From Solirubrobacteraceae bacterium (GTDB lineage: Bacteria > Actinomycetota > Thermoleophilia > Solirubrobacterales > Solirubrobacteraceae), in the NCBI GenBank assembly GCA_023230855.1, contig JALNWQ010000025.1, forward strand, positions 1 through 32,757: a stretch of DNA of 32,757 bases, written 5' to 3'. Position numbers and translations under genes: made by a program. Shown piece by piece: positions 11,612 to 20,308 of the stretch. Within the stretch, counting starts at the first letter, position 1. Each line of letters opens with the position of its first letter. The notes below the pieces were generated by a model. It saw only the letters and a program-made list of their open reading frames with translations, ran no database searches and was not told the DNA's origin.

Positions 11612-12685
11612 GTGGAGCCGCCGGTCATCAGCGTCGTGGTGCCCGTCCGCGACGGCGAGGCGACGCTGCCGTCGCTGCTCGACGCGCTCGCGGCGCAGCG
11701 GGGCGCCCCGCCGTTCGAGGTCGTCGTCGCCGACGACGGGTCGGGCGACGGCGCCGACCGGATCGCGTCCGGGCACCCGGTCGTGGCGCGCGTCGTGGCC
11801 GTGGGCCGGCCGGGGGGTGCGCCTCGCGGCCCGGGCGCGGCGCGCGACGCGGCTCTCGCCGTGGCGACCGGGACGTGGATCGCGTTCACCGACGCGGACT
11901 GCGTGCCCGACCCCGGGTGGCTCGCCGCGCTCGCGGCCGCCGCGGCCGAGGGCGACGCGATCGTCCAGGGACCGATCGCGCTGCCGGAGGGCGCCCGGCC
12001 CGGGCCGTTCGACCGCGTCGTCGCGCGCACGGGGCCCAACGCCCTGCACGAGACGGCCAACCTCGCGGCCCCCCGGTCCGCGGTGCTCGCCGTCGGGGGA
12101 TTCGGGAGCGCCGGGATCCGTCCGCGCCGGGGCAAGGAGCTCGGCGAGGACGTCATGCTCGGCACCGCCCTCCGACGGGCGGGACTGCCGTTGCGGTGGC
12201 GTCCCGACGCCCGGGTCGTGCACCCCGTCGAGCGGCGCGGCTGGTCGGCGGCGGCGGCGGAGCGGCGACGCTCGGCGGCGTTCTGCGCCCTCGTCCGCCG
12301 GCGGCCCGAGCTGCGGGACGACCTGTTGTGGCGACGGTGGTTCCTGTCGCGGTCGACCGCCGAGCTCGACCTGGCGCTCGTCGGCGCCGGGCTCGTCGCG
12401 CGCGGGATCGTGGTCCTCGCCCGCACGGGACGGCGTCGCGGCACGGTGGAGCCGGCTCGGCGATCCCCGGCGGTCGGCCGCCGGACGTCGCGGGCGTCGG
12501 CCGCCGCGTCGATCGCCGCCGGCGTCGCCGCGGCCACGCCGTACGTCCGGACGCTGGAGCGGCGAACCCGGCCGTGGCCGCGCGGCCGTCGCCCGGCGAT
12601 CGCGGGTGGGCTGCTCGCCGGCGACGTCGTGGCGGCGGCGTCGCTGCTCGCCGGATCGCTCCGGCAGCGCACGCCGGTCCTCTGA
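11612..12685 (+). CDS. Family 2 glycosyltransferase
   Basis: 357 residues. A GT-A fold begins at residue 5: ISVVVPVRDGEATLPSLLDA, then FEVVVADDGSGDGADRIA, GAARDAALAVATGTWIAFTD with the DAD (DxD) motif that binds the metal and nucleotide-sugar, then CVPDPGWLAAL. The acceptor side has GKELGEDVMLGTALRRAG with the ED catalytic pair. The last 130 residues are Arg/Ala-rich and contain hydrophobic stretches (LALVGAGLVARGIVVLA, AGGLLAGDVVAAASLLAG) that may tether it to the membrane. The GTG start follows TAGGCT by 7 nt. It is convergent with the 12708 methyltransferase 22 bp away. The sugar and acceptor cannot be read; a surface lipid or polysaccharide is likely. Confidence 0.85.
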   Translation: MEPPVISVVVPVRDGEATLPSLLDALAAQRGAPPFEVVVADDGSGDGADRIASGHPVVARVVAVGRPGGAPRGPGAARDAALAVATGTWIAFTDADCVPDPGWLAALAAAAAEGDAIVQGPIALPEGARPGPFDRVVARTGPNALHETANLAAPRSAVLAVGGFGSAGIRPRRGKELGEDVMLGTALRRAGLPLRWRPDARVVHPVERRGWSAAAAERRRSAAFCALVRRRPELRDDLLWRRWFLSRSTAELDLALVGAGLVARGIVVLARTGRRRGTVEPARRSPAVGRRTSRASAAASIAAGVAAATPYVRTLERRTRPWPRGRRPAIAGGLLAGDVVAAASLLAGSLRQRTPVL

Positions 12686-12707
12686 CCGCGGCGGCCTCCG
12701 ACGAACG

Positions 12708-13406
12708 TCAGCCCTCGTCGGGGCGCACGAGGAACACCGCGCGCGGCGTCTCGGATCCGGCGATCCGGTCGACGACGAGGCCCTCCTGGTGGGCGAGCGC
12801 GGCGACCGTCTCGAGGTCGAGGACGCACCCGCGCCACAGCGGATGCGCGGTGACCCGCTCCGGCAGCGGGGACTCGCCCGGCAACGTCATCGGGTCGGGG
12901 CCGGTCCGCACGTCGAACACCGCCCTCCCGCCCGGTGCGAGCACGCGGGCGAACTCGGCCAGGACCTCGGCGACGAACGGCGCGCCCGGCAGGTGCGGGA
13001 CGACGCCCAGGGCGATGATCGCATCGGTCCGCTCGTCGTCGAACCCGTGGAGGTCCGCGGCGTGGCGGCGCTCCCAGCGGATCCGCGGGGCGTCCTGATG
13101 GCGGGCCCGGGCGTGCTCGAGCATCGTCGGCGACACGTCGCAGCCGACGACCTCGTCGGCCCGGTCGACGAGCGCGCCGGTGAGGCGCCCGGCGCCGCAG
13201 CCGACGTCGAGCACCTGCCCGGCGCCGACGACGCTCCAGCCGAGGCTCTCGGTGAGCCGCTCGACGACGTCGTCGGCGGCGTCCTCCCATCCGGGGCCGG
13301 TGTCGCCGATCGCCCCGGGCAGCGAATAGCGCCGGGCGTCCTCTCGGGCACGGGCGTCCCAGAACCGGGAGATCCGGGCGATGACGGGGTCCGGATCGGC
13401 GGTCAC
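12708..13406 (-). CDS. Class I SAM-dependent methyltransferase, paralog of the 10825 gene
   Basis: 232 residues. The N-terminus IARISRFWDARAREDARRY repeats the FWDARARE lead of the 11559 gene. Motif I is GQVLDVGCGAGRLTGALVDR, motif II is EVVGCDVSPTMLEHAR, and it continues with RIRWERRHAADLHGF, TDAIIALGVVPHLPGAP and FARVLAPGGRAVFDVRTGP. The C-terminal half (LWRGCVLDLETVAALAHQEG) matches that paralog's WRGSAVDLERLDAEASAAG, so the whole protein is homologous rather than just the SAM fold. The GTG at 13406 follows TAGCAT plus 8 nt. It lies divergent from the lipid-kinase gene and convergent with the family 2 glycosyltransferase. The substrate is not known. Confidence 0.83.
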   Translation of the reverse strand: MTADPDPVIARISRFWDARAREDARRYSLPGAIGDTGPGWEDAADDVVERLTESLGWSVVGAGQVLDVGCGAGRLTGALVDRADEVVGCDVSPTMLEHARARHQDAPRIRWERRHAADLHGFDDERTDAIIALGVVPHLPGAPFVAEVLAEFARVLAPGGRAVFDVRTGPDPMTLPGESPLPERVTAHPLWRGCVLDLETVAALAHQEGLVVDRIAGSETPRAVFLVRPDEG

Positions 13407-13414
13407 GGCGCGCG

Positions 13415-13420
13415 ATGCTA
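13415..13420 (-). promoter_or_regulatory. Probable -10 element of the 13406 methyltransferase gene
   Basis: TAGCAT, then 8 nt, then GTG on the minus strand. Confidence 0.45.
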
Positions 13421-13448
13421 CCCCCCGGCCGGACGAGTGGCGGCCGCC

Positions 13449-14480
13449 ATGGGTAACGTGCCGTCGATCGCGGTGTCCGACCCCTCCGTCCCCTCCCCGC
13501 CCCCGACGTCCGTCGCCGCGGTCACCGCGACCGGTCGCTCCCGCGATCCGTCGACCGGACCGGGACGGGTGACGCTCATCGTCAACCCCCACGCGACGAC
13601 GACGTCCCGACGCACGCGCGAGGCGACGGTCCGGGCCCTCGCGCGCCGGTTCGAGATCGTGCCGGTGGACACCGAGGCTCCCGGCCACGCCACGATCCTG
13701 GCCCGCGAGGCCATCGCCGACGGGGCCGGCGCCGTGTTCGCCCTCGGCGGTGACGGCACCGCCAACGAGGCCGCCAACGGCCTGGCCGGCACGGGCGTCC
13801 CGCTGGTCCCGTTGCCGGGCGGCAAGACGAACGTCTTCCACCGGCTGATCGGGATCCCCAAGCGGCTGGGCGACGCCGTCGACCACGTCGCCGCGCTCGC
13901 CGACCGGTGGGAGCCCCGGCCGGTCGACCTGGGACGGGTGAACGACCGCTGGTTCACGTTCGCGGCCGGGTTCGGGCTCGACGCCGCCGTCGTGCGCAGC
14001 GTCGATCTGCACCCGCGGCTCAAGCGCGGCCTGGGGCCGTGGTACTACACGGCGTCGGCGGTCGGCACCTTCCTGCGCGAGTACGTCACCGACGCGCCCC
14101 GCCTCGAGGTCCTCACGCCCGACGGCCGCGTGCTCGGCGGACGCACCGCGATCTTCCAGAACGCCACCGACTACACGTACTTCTCGGCGCGACCGATCCG
14201 GTTGCTGCACGGCCAGGACCTGTCGACCGGCACCCTCAGCGGCGCGGTGCTGCGCCACACCCGTCCGACGATCATGCCGGGCATCATCGCCCGCGCGGTG
14301 ATCCGGCCGTTGGACCTCGGACGCCACGGGGCGGTGGATGCGACGGGCCAGGTGCCCGAGGTGACGGTGCGGAGCGTCGACGGCCGCCCGACGGCGACCC
14401 ATGTCGACGGGGACTACATCGGAGCGCTCGTCGAGGCGCGCCTCACCGTCGGCCGCGGCGCGCTCCACGTCGTCGCCTGA
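13449..14480 (+). CDS. Diacylglycerol/sphingosine kinase family lipid kinase (DagK/YegS-like)
   Basis: 343 residues from the ATG at 13449; a GTG at 13473, 13 nt after a TAACGT hexamer, is an alternative that would shorten it by 8. After a Pro/Ser-rich N-terminus of about 38 residues, the catalytic domain starts with VTLIVNPHATTTSRRTREA (the usual NP start), then AVFALGGDGTANEAANGL, the GGDGT nucleotide-binding signature, and VPLVPLPGGKTNVFHRLIGI (the usual P-x-GT-x-N-x-x-R block appears as PGGKTNVFHR). The C-terminal beta domain has WFTFAAGFGLDAAVV, RTAIFQNATDYTYF and ATHVDGDYIGA. It would phosphorylate diacylglycerol or a related lipid with ATP at the inner membrane face. GGKTN in place of G-T-x-N is a small departure from the common pattern. 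Convergent with the 14498 gene. Confidence 0.87.
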   Translation: MGNVPSIAVSDPSVPSPPPTSVAAVTATGRSRDPSTGPGRVTLIVNPHATTTSRRTREATVRALARRFEIVPVDTEAPGHATILAREAIADGAGAVFALGGDGTANEAANGLAGTGVPLVPLPGGKTNVFHRLIGIPKRLGDAVDHVAALADRWEPRPVDLGRVNDRWFTFAAGFGLDAAVVRSVDLHPRLKRGLGPWYYTASAVGTFLREYVTDAPRLEVLTPDGRVLGGRTAIFQNATDYTYFSARPIRLLHGQDLSTGTLSGAVLRHTRPTIMPGIIARAVIRPLDLGRHGAVDATGQVPEVTVRSVDGRPTATHVDGDYIGALVEARLTVGRGALHVVA

Positions 14481-14497
14481 GGCGACGCCGCGCCGGG

Positions 14498-15292
14498 TCA
14501 GCGGGGGCGATCGGCGGCCTGCGGCGCCGTCGGGTCCGGGGTCACCTCGTAGGCGACGTGCCACTGCCGCATCGCCTTGACCGCATCGATGACGTAGAAG
14601 GTGCGCGCGGCGACCCGGAACCCGGCCTGGTGCAGCCACTCGCGGAGCCCGGCGACGTTGGCCTGCCACCACCCGTAGTCGGTCCACCCGGTCTGCAGGT
14701 GCGCCGCCGGAGCCCGCGGGGACAGCAGCGACAGCCGCAGGTTGATCTCCTCCGCCACGACGAGCCGGCCCCCCGGGCGCAGGACGCGACCGATCGCCTC
14801 GAGCGCGCCGACGGGGTCGCGCACGTGCAGCAGGACGTCGCTGAGGACGGCGTGGTCGTACGTGCCTCCGGCGACGTCCGGGTCCAGGTCGTAGATCGGC
14901 GTGAGGACGCGCTCGACCGCCGAGCCCCGCAGCCGCGCGGCGATGCGGAACCGCTCGCCGGGATCCCCGTCGCCCCCCTCGGCGAGGAGCCGCGGCCGGT
15001 TGCGCGGCGGCCAGTCCGCCTGGTCATAGCGCTCCAGGTCGACCGCGGCGACGTGGGCGGCGCCCCGGTCCTCCATCGCGAACGCCCAGAACCCGTCGAA
15101 CGTGCCGACGTCGAGGCACCGACGCCCGCCCAGGTCGGCCGGCAGGAGGCGCGGCGCGATCCGACGATGATCGACGGCGCCGGTCGTGAGCACCCCGGGC
15201 CGGAGCTCGATCGTGTGGTACCACGGGCGGGCGAGCGCGTCGGCGAGCAGCTCCTGCTCGTCGGCCGGCGGGGAGGGAACGGCGGTCGTCAC
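14498..15292 (-). CDS. Class I methyltransferase, paralog of the 8802 gene
   Basis: 264 residues, same group as the 9650 gene. The N-terminus RPWYHTIELRPGVLTTGAVD, motif I GGRRCLDVGTFDGFWAFAME and motif II HVAAVDLERYDQADWP parallel that gene's WYHTLDLPHGITTPG and CLDVGTWDGHLAFEME. Further: PIYDLDPDVAGGTYDHAVLS, LLHVRDPVGALEAIGRVLRP and a WWQANVAGLREWLHQAGF block. Its central insertion RLLAEGGDGDPGERFRIAAR and its C-terminus differ, so the substrate may too. The GTG at 15292 follows TAGGCT plus 7 nt. It is tRNA-mo5U-methyltransferase-like by sequence, but many such actinobacterial proteins work on glycans or small molecules. Convergent with the lipid kinase 17 bp away. Confidence 0.82.
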   Translation of the reverse strand: MTTAVPSPPADEQELLADALARPWYHTIELRPGVLTTGAVDHRRIAPRLLPADLGGRRCLDVGTFDGFWAFAMEDRGAAHVAAVDLERYDQADWPPRNRPRLLAEGGDGDPGERFRIAARLRGSAVERVLTPIYDLDPDVAGGTYDHAVLSDVLLHVRDPVGALEAIGRVLRPGGRLVVAEEINLRLSLLSPRAPAAHLQTGWTDYGWWQANVAGLREWLHQAGFRVAARTFYVIDAVKAMRQWHVAYEVTPDPTAPQAADRPR

Positions 15293-15299
15293 CGTCGGG

Positions 15300-15305
15300 A
15301 GCCTA
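15300..15305 (-). promoter_or_regulatory. Probable -10 element of the 15292 methyltransferase gene
   Basis: TAGGCT, then 7 nt, then GTG on the minus strand; same hexamer and spacing as at 11599-11604. Confidence 0.5.
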
Positions 15306-15355
15306 CCGACGGAGCCCGCCGGTCCCCGGCCGCCCCACCCGACCCGCCGGGCGGG

Positions 15356-15389
15356 CCGGGGCGACGCCGTCACGCCGGGCCCGCCCCGG
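15356..15389 (-). terminator. GC hairpin after relA, possible terminator
   Basis: CCGGGGCG (15356-15363) pairs perfectly with CGCCCCGG (15382-15389) around an 18-nt loop. It lies 62 bases beyond the relA stop in a very GC-rich 158-bp gap. There is no U-tract, and chance stems are common at this GC content. Confidence 0.3.
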
Positions 15390-15450
15390 ATCCCGGCCGC
15401 CCCGGCGTGCCGCGGCCCCGGCGGGCGACGGCCGGTCCGCCGGCGCGGCG

Positions 15451-17832
15451 TCAGGCGGACGGCGTCACGCGGAACGCGTCGAACACGGCCTCGATGTTGC
15501 GCAGACGGTTGATCGTCGTGCGCAGGACCTTCGTGTCGCCCACCTCGACGACGAACCGGTTGCGGACCATCGGCGGGGTGGTCGTGCAGACCGCGCTGAC
15601 GATGTTGACCCCGGCCTCGGCGAACACGCGCGTCAGGTCCTCGAGCAGGCGGTGGCGGTCGTACCCGTCGACCTGGATCTCGACCTTGAACGACTGCTGG
15701 TTGCCGCCGGACCAGTCGACCGGCACGAACCGCTCCGGATCCTTGCGCAGCTGTTGGGCGTTCTGGCAGTCGTCGCGGTGGATGGTGATGCCGCGCCCGA
15801 GCGACACGTAGCCGACGATCGGGTCGCCGGGCACCGGACGGCAGCACTTCGCCATCCGCAGCATGACGTCCCCGACCCCGTCAACGACGACGCCGTAGCT
15901 CGACGCGGTCCCGGTGGGCTGGCGCCGGGCGACGTCGGGGCGCAGGAGCTGCTCGACCGGGCCGGCGGGCTCGTCGTCGGCGGCCTCGCCCTCCTTGAGG
16001 TGCTTGAGGACCTTGTTGACGACGACCTTCGGGCTGACCTTGCCGCCGCCGAGGGCGATGTAGAAGTCGTCCGCCTTCTTGTAGCCCATCTCGCGGATGA
16101 CGTCCGCCAGGAGCGGCGACCCGACGATCCGCTGCGCCGGCAGCCCGGCCCGTCGCAGCTGCTCCTGGAGCAGGTCGCGGCCCTGGTGCTCGGAGTCCTG
16201 CCGCCCGGCGGCCTTGAACCACGCCTTGATCTTGCTCCGGGCCCGGCTCGTCTGGGCGAGCGACAGCCAGTCCCGGGACGGGCCGCGCTCGCGGTTGGCG
16301 GTGAGGATCTCGACGATGTCGCCGGACCGCAGGGTGTACGTCAACGGGACGATCTTGCCGTTGACCTTCGCCCCGACGCAGCGGTGCCCGACGTCGGTGT
16401 GGACCTCGTACGCCAGGTCGACCGGCGTGGCGCCCTTGGCGAGCGACTTGACGTCGCCCTTGGGCGTGAAGACGTAGACCTCGTCCTCGAACAGCGCGAC
16501 CTTCATGCCCTGCATGAACGCCTGCGGGTCGTCCTCCTCGCGCGAGTTGTCGAGCATCGCCCGGAGCCACGAGAACTTGTCGGTCTCGGTGTCGGCGTCG
16601 CCGACGGCCGGATCCCCGGGCGGCCGTTGCTTGTACAGCCAGTGCGCGGCGACGCCGAACTCGGCGGTGCGCTGCATGTCCTCGGTCCGGATCTGGATCT
16701 CCAGCGGCCGTCCCTCGGGCCCCACGACCGTCGTGTGCAACGACTGGTACATGTTGGCCTTGGGCATCGCGATGAAGTCCTTGAACCGTCGCGGCAACGG
16801 CTTCCACAGCGCGTGGATGACGCCGATCGCGCCGTAGCAGTCGTTGACGGAGTCGACGACGACCCGCATCGCGGTCAGGTCGTAGATCTCGTTGAACTCG
16901 CGACCCTTGCGGGTCATCTTGAGGTAGATCGAGTAGAAGTGCTTGGCGCGGCCCGAGATCCGCGCGTCGATCCCGACCGACTCCAGCTCGCTCCGGAGGT
17001 ACTCGCCGGCCTTGGTGACGTAGCCCTCGCGCTCGCCGCGCTGCTGGCTGACGAGGCCCTTGATCTCCTGGTACTTGCGCGGGTGCAGCGTCGCGAACGC
17101 GAGGTCCTCGAGCTCCCACTTGATGGCGTGGATGCCGAGCCGGTGCGCGATCGGGGCGTAGACCTCGAGGGTCTCCTTGGCGATCTCGAGCTGCTTGGGC
17201 CGCTTGTGCGCCTGCAGCGTGCGGGCGTTGTGGAGCCGGTCGGCGAGCTTGATGAGGATGACCCGCACGTCGGCGGCCATCGCGACGACCATCTTGCGGA
17301 AGTTCTCCGCCTGCGCCTCGTCGCGGCTCGTGAACTGGATCCCGTCGAGCTTCGTCACCCCGTCGACGAGGACGGCGACGGTGTCGCCGAACCGGCTGCG
17401 GACCTCGTCGAGCTCGACCGTCGTGTCCTCCACCGTGTCGTGGAGGAGCGCCGCGACGATGGCGTCGGTGTCGAGGTGCATCCCGGCGCAGATCTTCGCC
17501 ACCTCGACCGGGTGCGCGATGAAGGGCTCGCCGGACTTGCGGCGCTGGTCGCGGTGGTGCAGGCAGCCGAAGAGGAACGCCTCGTCGACGGCGTCGAGGT
17601 CGACGGTGGCCGGGCCCCGGGCGGCGTGGTCGGAGATCACCGCGTGGAGGTCGGAGCGCAGCGCCTGCTCGTCGTCGGAGAGGCCGTCCGCGGCGGACGG
17701 CGGCTCGACGAGCGTGGCGCTCGTCCCCCGGCCGTTCAGGACGGCGTCGTGGATGCCGACGCGCGCCCGGCTGCGCTCGTCGGTGACGGCGACGCGGTCG
17801 TCGCGCGCGACGGTGCGACCGGACTCAGCCAT
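15451..17832 (-). CDS. relA: Bifunctional (p)ppGpp synthetase/hydrolase, RelA/SpoT (Rel) family
   Basis: 793-residue long RSH protein that makes and degrades (p)ppGpp, the stringent-response signal, on starved ribosomes. The domains are in standard order: hydrolase (about 85-235) with intact FIAHPVEVAKICAGM, HD pair 131-132 in ALLHDTVEDTTVE and ADRLHNARTL; synthetase (about 290-400) with HFYSIYLKMTRKGREFNEIY, DLTAMRVVVDSVND, YQSLHTTVVGPEGRP and EIQIRTEDMQRTAEFGVAAH; TGS (about 465-525) with VYVFTPKGDVKSLAKG and AYEVHTDVGHRCVGAKVNGK; a zinc-finger region with MAKCCRPVPGDPIVGYV; and a C-terminal ACT domain. The ATG at 17832 has an AGGAGG site 10 nt upstream and lies inside the 3' end of recJ (97-bp overlap), so the two are probably co-transcribed. 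The first 50 residues are a variable extension. The usual apt neighbour is absent. Confidence 0.95.
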   Translation of the reverse strand: MAESGRTVARDDRVAVTDERSRARVGIHDAVLNGRGTSATLVEPPSAADGLSDDEQALRSDLHAVISDHAARGPATVDLDAVDEAFLFGCLHHRDQRRKSGEPFIAHPVEVAKICAGMHLDTDAIVAALLHDTVEDTTVELDEVRSRFGDTVAVLVDGVTKLDGIQFTSRDEAQAENFRKMVVAMAADVRVILIKLADRLHNARTLQAHKRPKQLEIAKETLEVYAPIAHRLGIHAIKWELEDLAFATLHPRKYQEIKGLVSQQRGEREGYVTKAGEYLRSELESVGIDARISGRAKHFYSIYLKMTRKGREFNEIYDLTAMRVVVDSVNDCYGAIGVIHALWKPLPRRFKDFIAMPKANMYQSLHTTVVGPEGRPLEIQIRTEDMQRTAEFGVAAHWLYKQRPPGDPAVGDADTETDKFSWLRAMLDNSREEDDPQAFMQGMKVALFEDEVYVFTPKGDVKSLAKGATPVDLAYEVHTDVGHRCVGAKVNGKIVPLTYTLRSGDIVEILTANRERGPSRDWLSLAQTSRARSKIKAWFKAAGRQDSEHQGRDLLQEQLRRAGLPAQRIVGSPLLADVIREMGYKKADDFYIALGGGKVSPKVVVNKVLKHLKEGEAADDEPAGPVEQLLRPDVARRQPTGTASSYGVVVDGVGDVMLRMAKCCRPVPGDPIVGYVSLGRGITIHRDDCQNAQQLRKDPERFVPVDWSGGNQQSFKVEIQVDGYDRHRLLEDLTRVFAEAGVNIVSAVCTTTPPMVRNRFVVEVGDTKVLRTTINRLRNIEAVFDAFRVTPSA

Positions 17833-20258
17833 CGTCGCCGTGCCTCCTCCCGCGCCGCCCAGTCGCGGTGGAAGTCGCCGTCCTCCAGCCGTCGGACCGG
17901 ACCGTCGACCGGCCGTACGATCCGCTCGTCCCGATCGACGGCGACGACCCCGGCCTCCTCGAGGACGCGGAGCAGCATGCCGAGCCGACGACCGGACGGC
18001 ACGTCGGCGAGGAGCGCCGCGACCGGCGTCGCGCCGTCGTGGCGCAGGCGACGGAACAGCGCTTCCGCGTTGGGCCGGAGGTCGTGCTCGTGGCGTTGGG
18101 CATCCAGGGTGAAGCGTAGCTCAGCGCCGCCCCACGCCCGAACGCACCGCACGTCGCCGAGGGCGCCGAGCGCGGCGGCGTGCGCGGGATCGGTCGGGGG
18201 GTCGAGGGCGACGAGCAGCCCGGTGCCGTCGAGCGTCCGGGGCGCGCGCACGACCGACCACCAGTCGGTGAGCGAGCAACCCCCGACGAGCGAGGCGACG
18301 GCGGCCTCGCGCGCCTCGGCGTCGCAGGTCACGACGGTGACGGGCACGCCGCTGGCGACGGCGGAGGCGATCGCCGCGGCCCCGCCGACGATCGACCGGT
18401 CCACGAACCGTCCCCAGGCGTCCACGGCGGAGGGCGCGTCGGGATCCAACGGCGGCAGGTCGGCGTCGAGCGTGACGAGCGCGACGTCGGCCGGATCGCC
18501 GTCGAGCCGGTGGACGTCGCCGCCGTCCGCCGCCGCGAGCGTGCGGACCTGCAGTCGAGGCGTGACGCTGCCCCGGAACACGTGTCGCTCGAGCGTGAAC
18601 GTTCCGGCGAGCGGGCCGTCGCCGGTCGGGAGCTCGGTGGTCCTCCACGCGACGGCCGCGACCCGTGCGTCGCCGGAGCGCAACGTGAACGCGAGGTGCG
18701 CCCCGTCGCGACCGAGCGACCGGACGCCCTCGGCACGGGCTGCGGGGATCAGCAGGACGGGCTCGGGGTTGCCCTGGCCACACGGCCCCAGACGGGCGAG
18801 CTCGTCGGCGGTCGCCAGGCCGAGCTGCGCCCCGCCGACCACCGCGTCGACCGCGATCGGGGGCCGCGGATCGACGCCCTCCAGCGTGCGCGCCGCGTGG
18901 GCGCACAGGGCGTCGCGCAACGCGGGGACCGCCCCGTGGGGCAGGGTGAGCCCCGCCGCGGCGTGGTGGCCGCCGTGGCCGGTGAGGTGCTCCGCGCACG
19001 CGTCGAGCCCGGCGAGCAGGTCGTAGCCGGGCACCGACCGCGCCGACCCGCGCGCCACGACCCCGTCGGTGGACAGCAGCACCGTCGGCCGCCCGGTGCG
19101 TTCGACGATCCGGGACGCGACGATCCCGACGACGCCCGGATGCCAGTCGCCGACGAGCACGTGCGCGGCCGGATCGCCGGCGGCGTCGGCCTGCGCCTCG
19201 GCCTCGCGCGCGATCCGCGCGGCGACCTCCTGCCGGTCGCGGTTGGCGCGGTCGAGCCGCTGCGCGAGCCGACGGGCCTCGTCGCCGTCGGCGGCGAGGA
19301 ACAGGGCGACCCCGACGTCGGCCCGTCCGAGTCGGCCCGCGGCGTTCACCCGCGGCGCGAGCCGGAACCCGAGCGCGGTGGCGTCGACGTCGGCCGGGGC
19401 GGTGGCCGCCACCTCGAGCAGGGCGCGCATGCCGGGGCGGCGGGTGTCGGCGAGCACGGCGAGCCCCTCGCGGACGAGCCGCCGGTTCTCGTCGACGAGC
19501 GGCACGACGTCGGCGACCGTGGCGAGCGCGACGAGGTCCAGGTCGACGTCGGCCTCGGCCCGGTCGTGCCCGGCCGCCTCCAGGAGCGCACCGGCCACGC
19601 GCCATGCGACGCCGGCCCCGCAGAGCTCGGGGCACGGGTACGCGGGCGGCGCGTCGTCGAGGCCGTGCGCGGCGCGTCGGGCGCCGTCCCCGTCGGCGAC
19701 GCCCGGTCCGACGGCGGGGTGGACGATCGGGACGTCGGGGAGGCGACCGTCGGCGCGCGGACGGTGGTGGTCGGTGACCACGACCTCGACGCCGAGCTCG
19801 CGCGCCAGCCGCGACTCGTCGACCGCGGTGATGCCGCAGTCGCAGGTGATGACGAGCCCGACCCCGTCGTCGGCGAGCCGGCGGACCGTGCGCTCGGCGA
19901 GGCCGTACCCGTCGGCGATCCTGTCGGGCAGGAACCAGTCGACGTCGGCGCCCAGGCGGCGCAGCGTCCGGACGAGGATCGCCGTGGCGCACACGCCGTC
20001 GCAGTCGTAGTCGCCGTGGACCACGATCCGCGTGCCCCGGTGCACGTGGTCGAGGATGACGTCGACGGCCTCGGCCAGACCGGCGAACTCGCTCGGGCGG
20101 TGCTCGACGTCGGCGGCGAGGAACGAGCGCGCCGCGGACGGGTCGGCCATGCCGCGGCGCACCAGCACCTCGGCGAGCACGTCGCCGATGCCGAGCGCGC
20201 TCCGCAACCGCTCGACGTCGGCGGGGGCCGCGGGCGCGATGACGTAGCGGACGTCCAC
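17736..20258 (-). CDS. recJ: Single-stranded-DNA exonuclease RecJ, with long C-terminal extension
   Basis: 840-residue DHH-family 5'-3' exonuclease used in recombination and mismatch repair. The DHH motifs are in place: VVHGDYDCDGV (Asp83/85/87), CDCGITAVDES and VVVTDHHRP (163-165). The core continues with DLVALATVADVVPL, PRVNAAGRLGRAD, the DHHA1 GHGGHHAAAGL signature (about 440) and the OB-fold region with GPCGQGNPEPVLL. About 300 residues follow the core; similar C-terminal domains occur in long actinobacterial and Deinococcus RecJ proteins, and here they contain a winged-helix-like RRLGMLLRVLEEAGVVAVD. The last 30 residues (SPVAPSRATTASPSPTSA) overlap the start of relA and are low complexity. 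The GTG at 20258 follows TAGCCT plus 8 nt. In the conserved block this gene sits where apt often lies. Confidence 0.93.
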   Translation of the reverse strand: MDVRYVIAPAAPADVERLRSALGIGDVLAEVLVRRGMADPSAARSFLAADVEHRPSEFAGLAEAVDVILDHVHRGTRIVVHGDYDCDGVCATAILVRTLRRLGADVDWFLPDRIADGYGLAERTVRRLADDGVGLVITCDCGITAVDESRLARELGVEVVVTDHHRPRADGRLPDVPIVHPAVGPGVADGDGARRAAHGLDDAPPAYPCPELCGAGVAWRVAGALLEAAGHDRAEADVDLDLVALATVADVVPLVDENRRLVREGLAVLADTRRPGMRALLEVAATAPADVDATALGFRLAPRVNAAGRLGRADVGVALFLAADGDEARRLAQRLDRANRDRQEVAARIAREAEAQADAAGDPAAHVLVGDWHPGVVGIVASRIVERTGRPTVLLSTDGVVARGSARSVPGYDLLAGLDACAEHLTGHGGHHAAAGLTLPHGAVPALRDALCAHAARTLEGVDPRPPIAVDAVVGGAQLGLATADELARLGPCGQGNPEPVLLIPAARAEGVRSLGRDGAHLAFTLRSGDARVAAVAWRTTELPTGDGPLAGTFTLERHVFRGSVTPRLQVRTLAAADGGDVHRLDGDPADVALVTLDADLPPLDPDAPSAVDAWGRFVDRSIVGGAAAIASAVASGVPVTVVTCDAEAREAAVASLVGGCSLTDWWSVVRAPRTLDGTGLLVALDPPTDPAHAAALGALGDVRCVRAWGGAELRFTLDAQRHEHDLRPNAEALFRRLRHDGATPVAALLADVPSGRRLGMLLRVLEEAGVVAVDRDERIVRPVDGPVRRLEDGDFHRDWAAREEARRRWLSPVAPSRATTASPSPTSAAGRASASTTPS

Positions 20259-20266
20259 GGACCCCC

Positions 20267-20272
20267 AGGCTA
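20267..20272 (-). promoter_or_regulatory. Probable -10 element of recJ (recJ-relA transcript)
   Basis: TAGCCT, then 8 nt, then GTG on the minus strand, within the 50-bp gap after the small membrane protein gene. Confidence 0.5.
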
Positions 20273-20308
20273 CGGGTGGCGTCGGACGGTCCGACGCCGA
20301 CGCGGCCG

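Noticed and set aside
15652..19026. Long plus-strand frame opposite relA and recJ
   Set aside because: It mirrors RelA/SpoT and RecJ codons, with low-complexity composition and no family motif.
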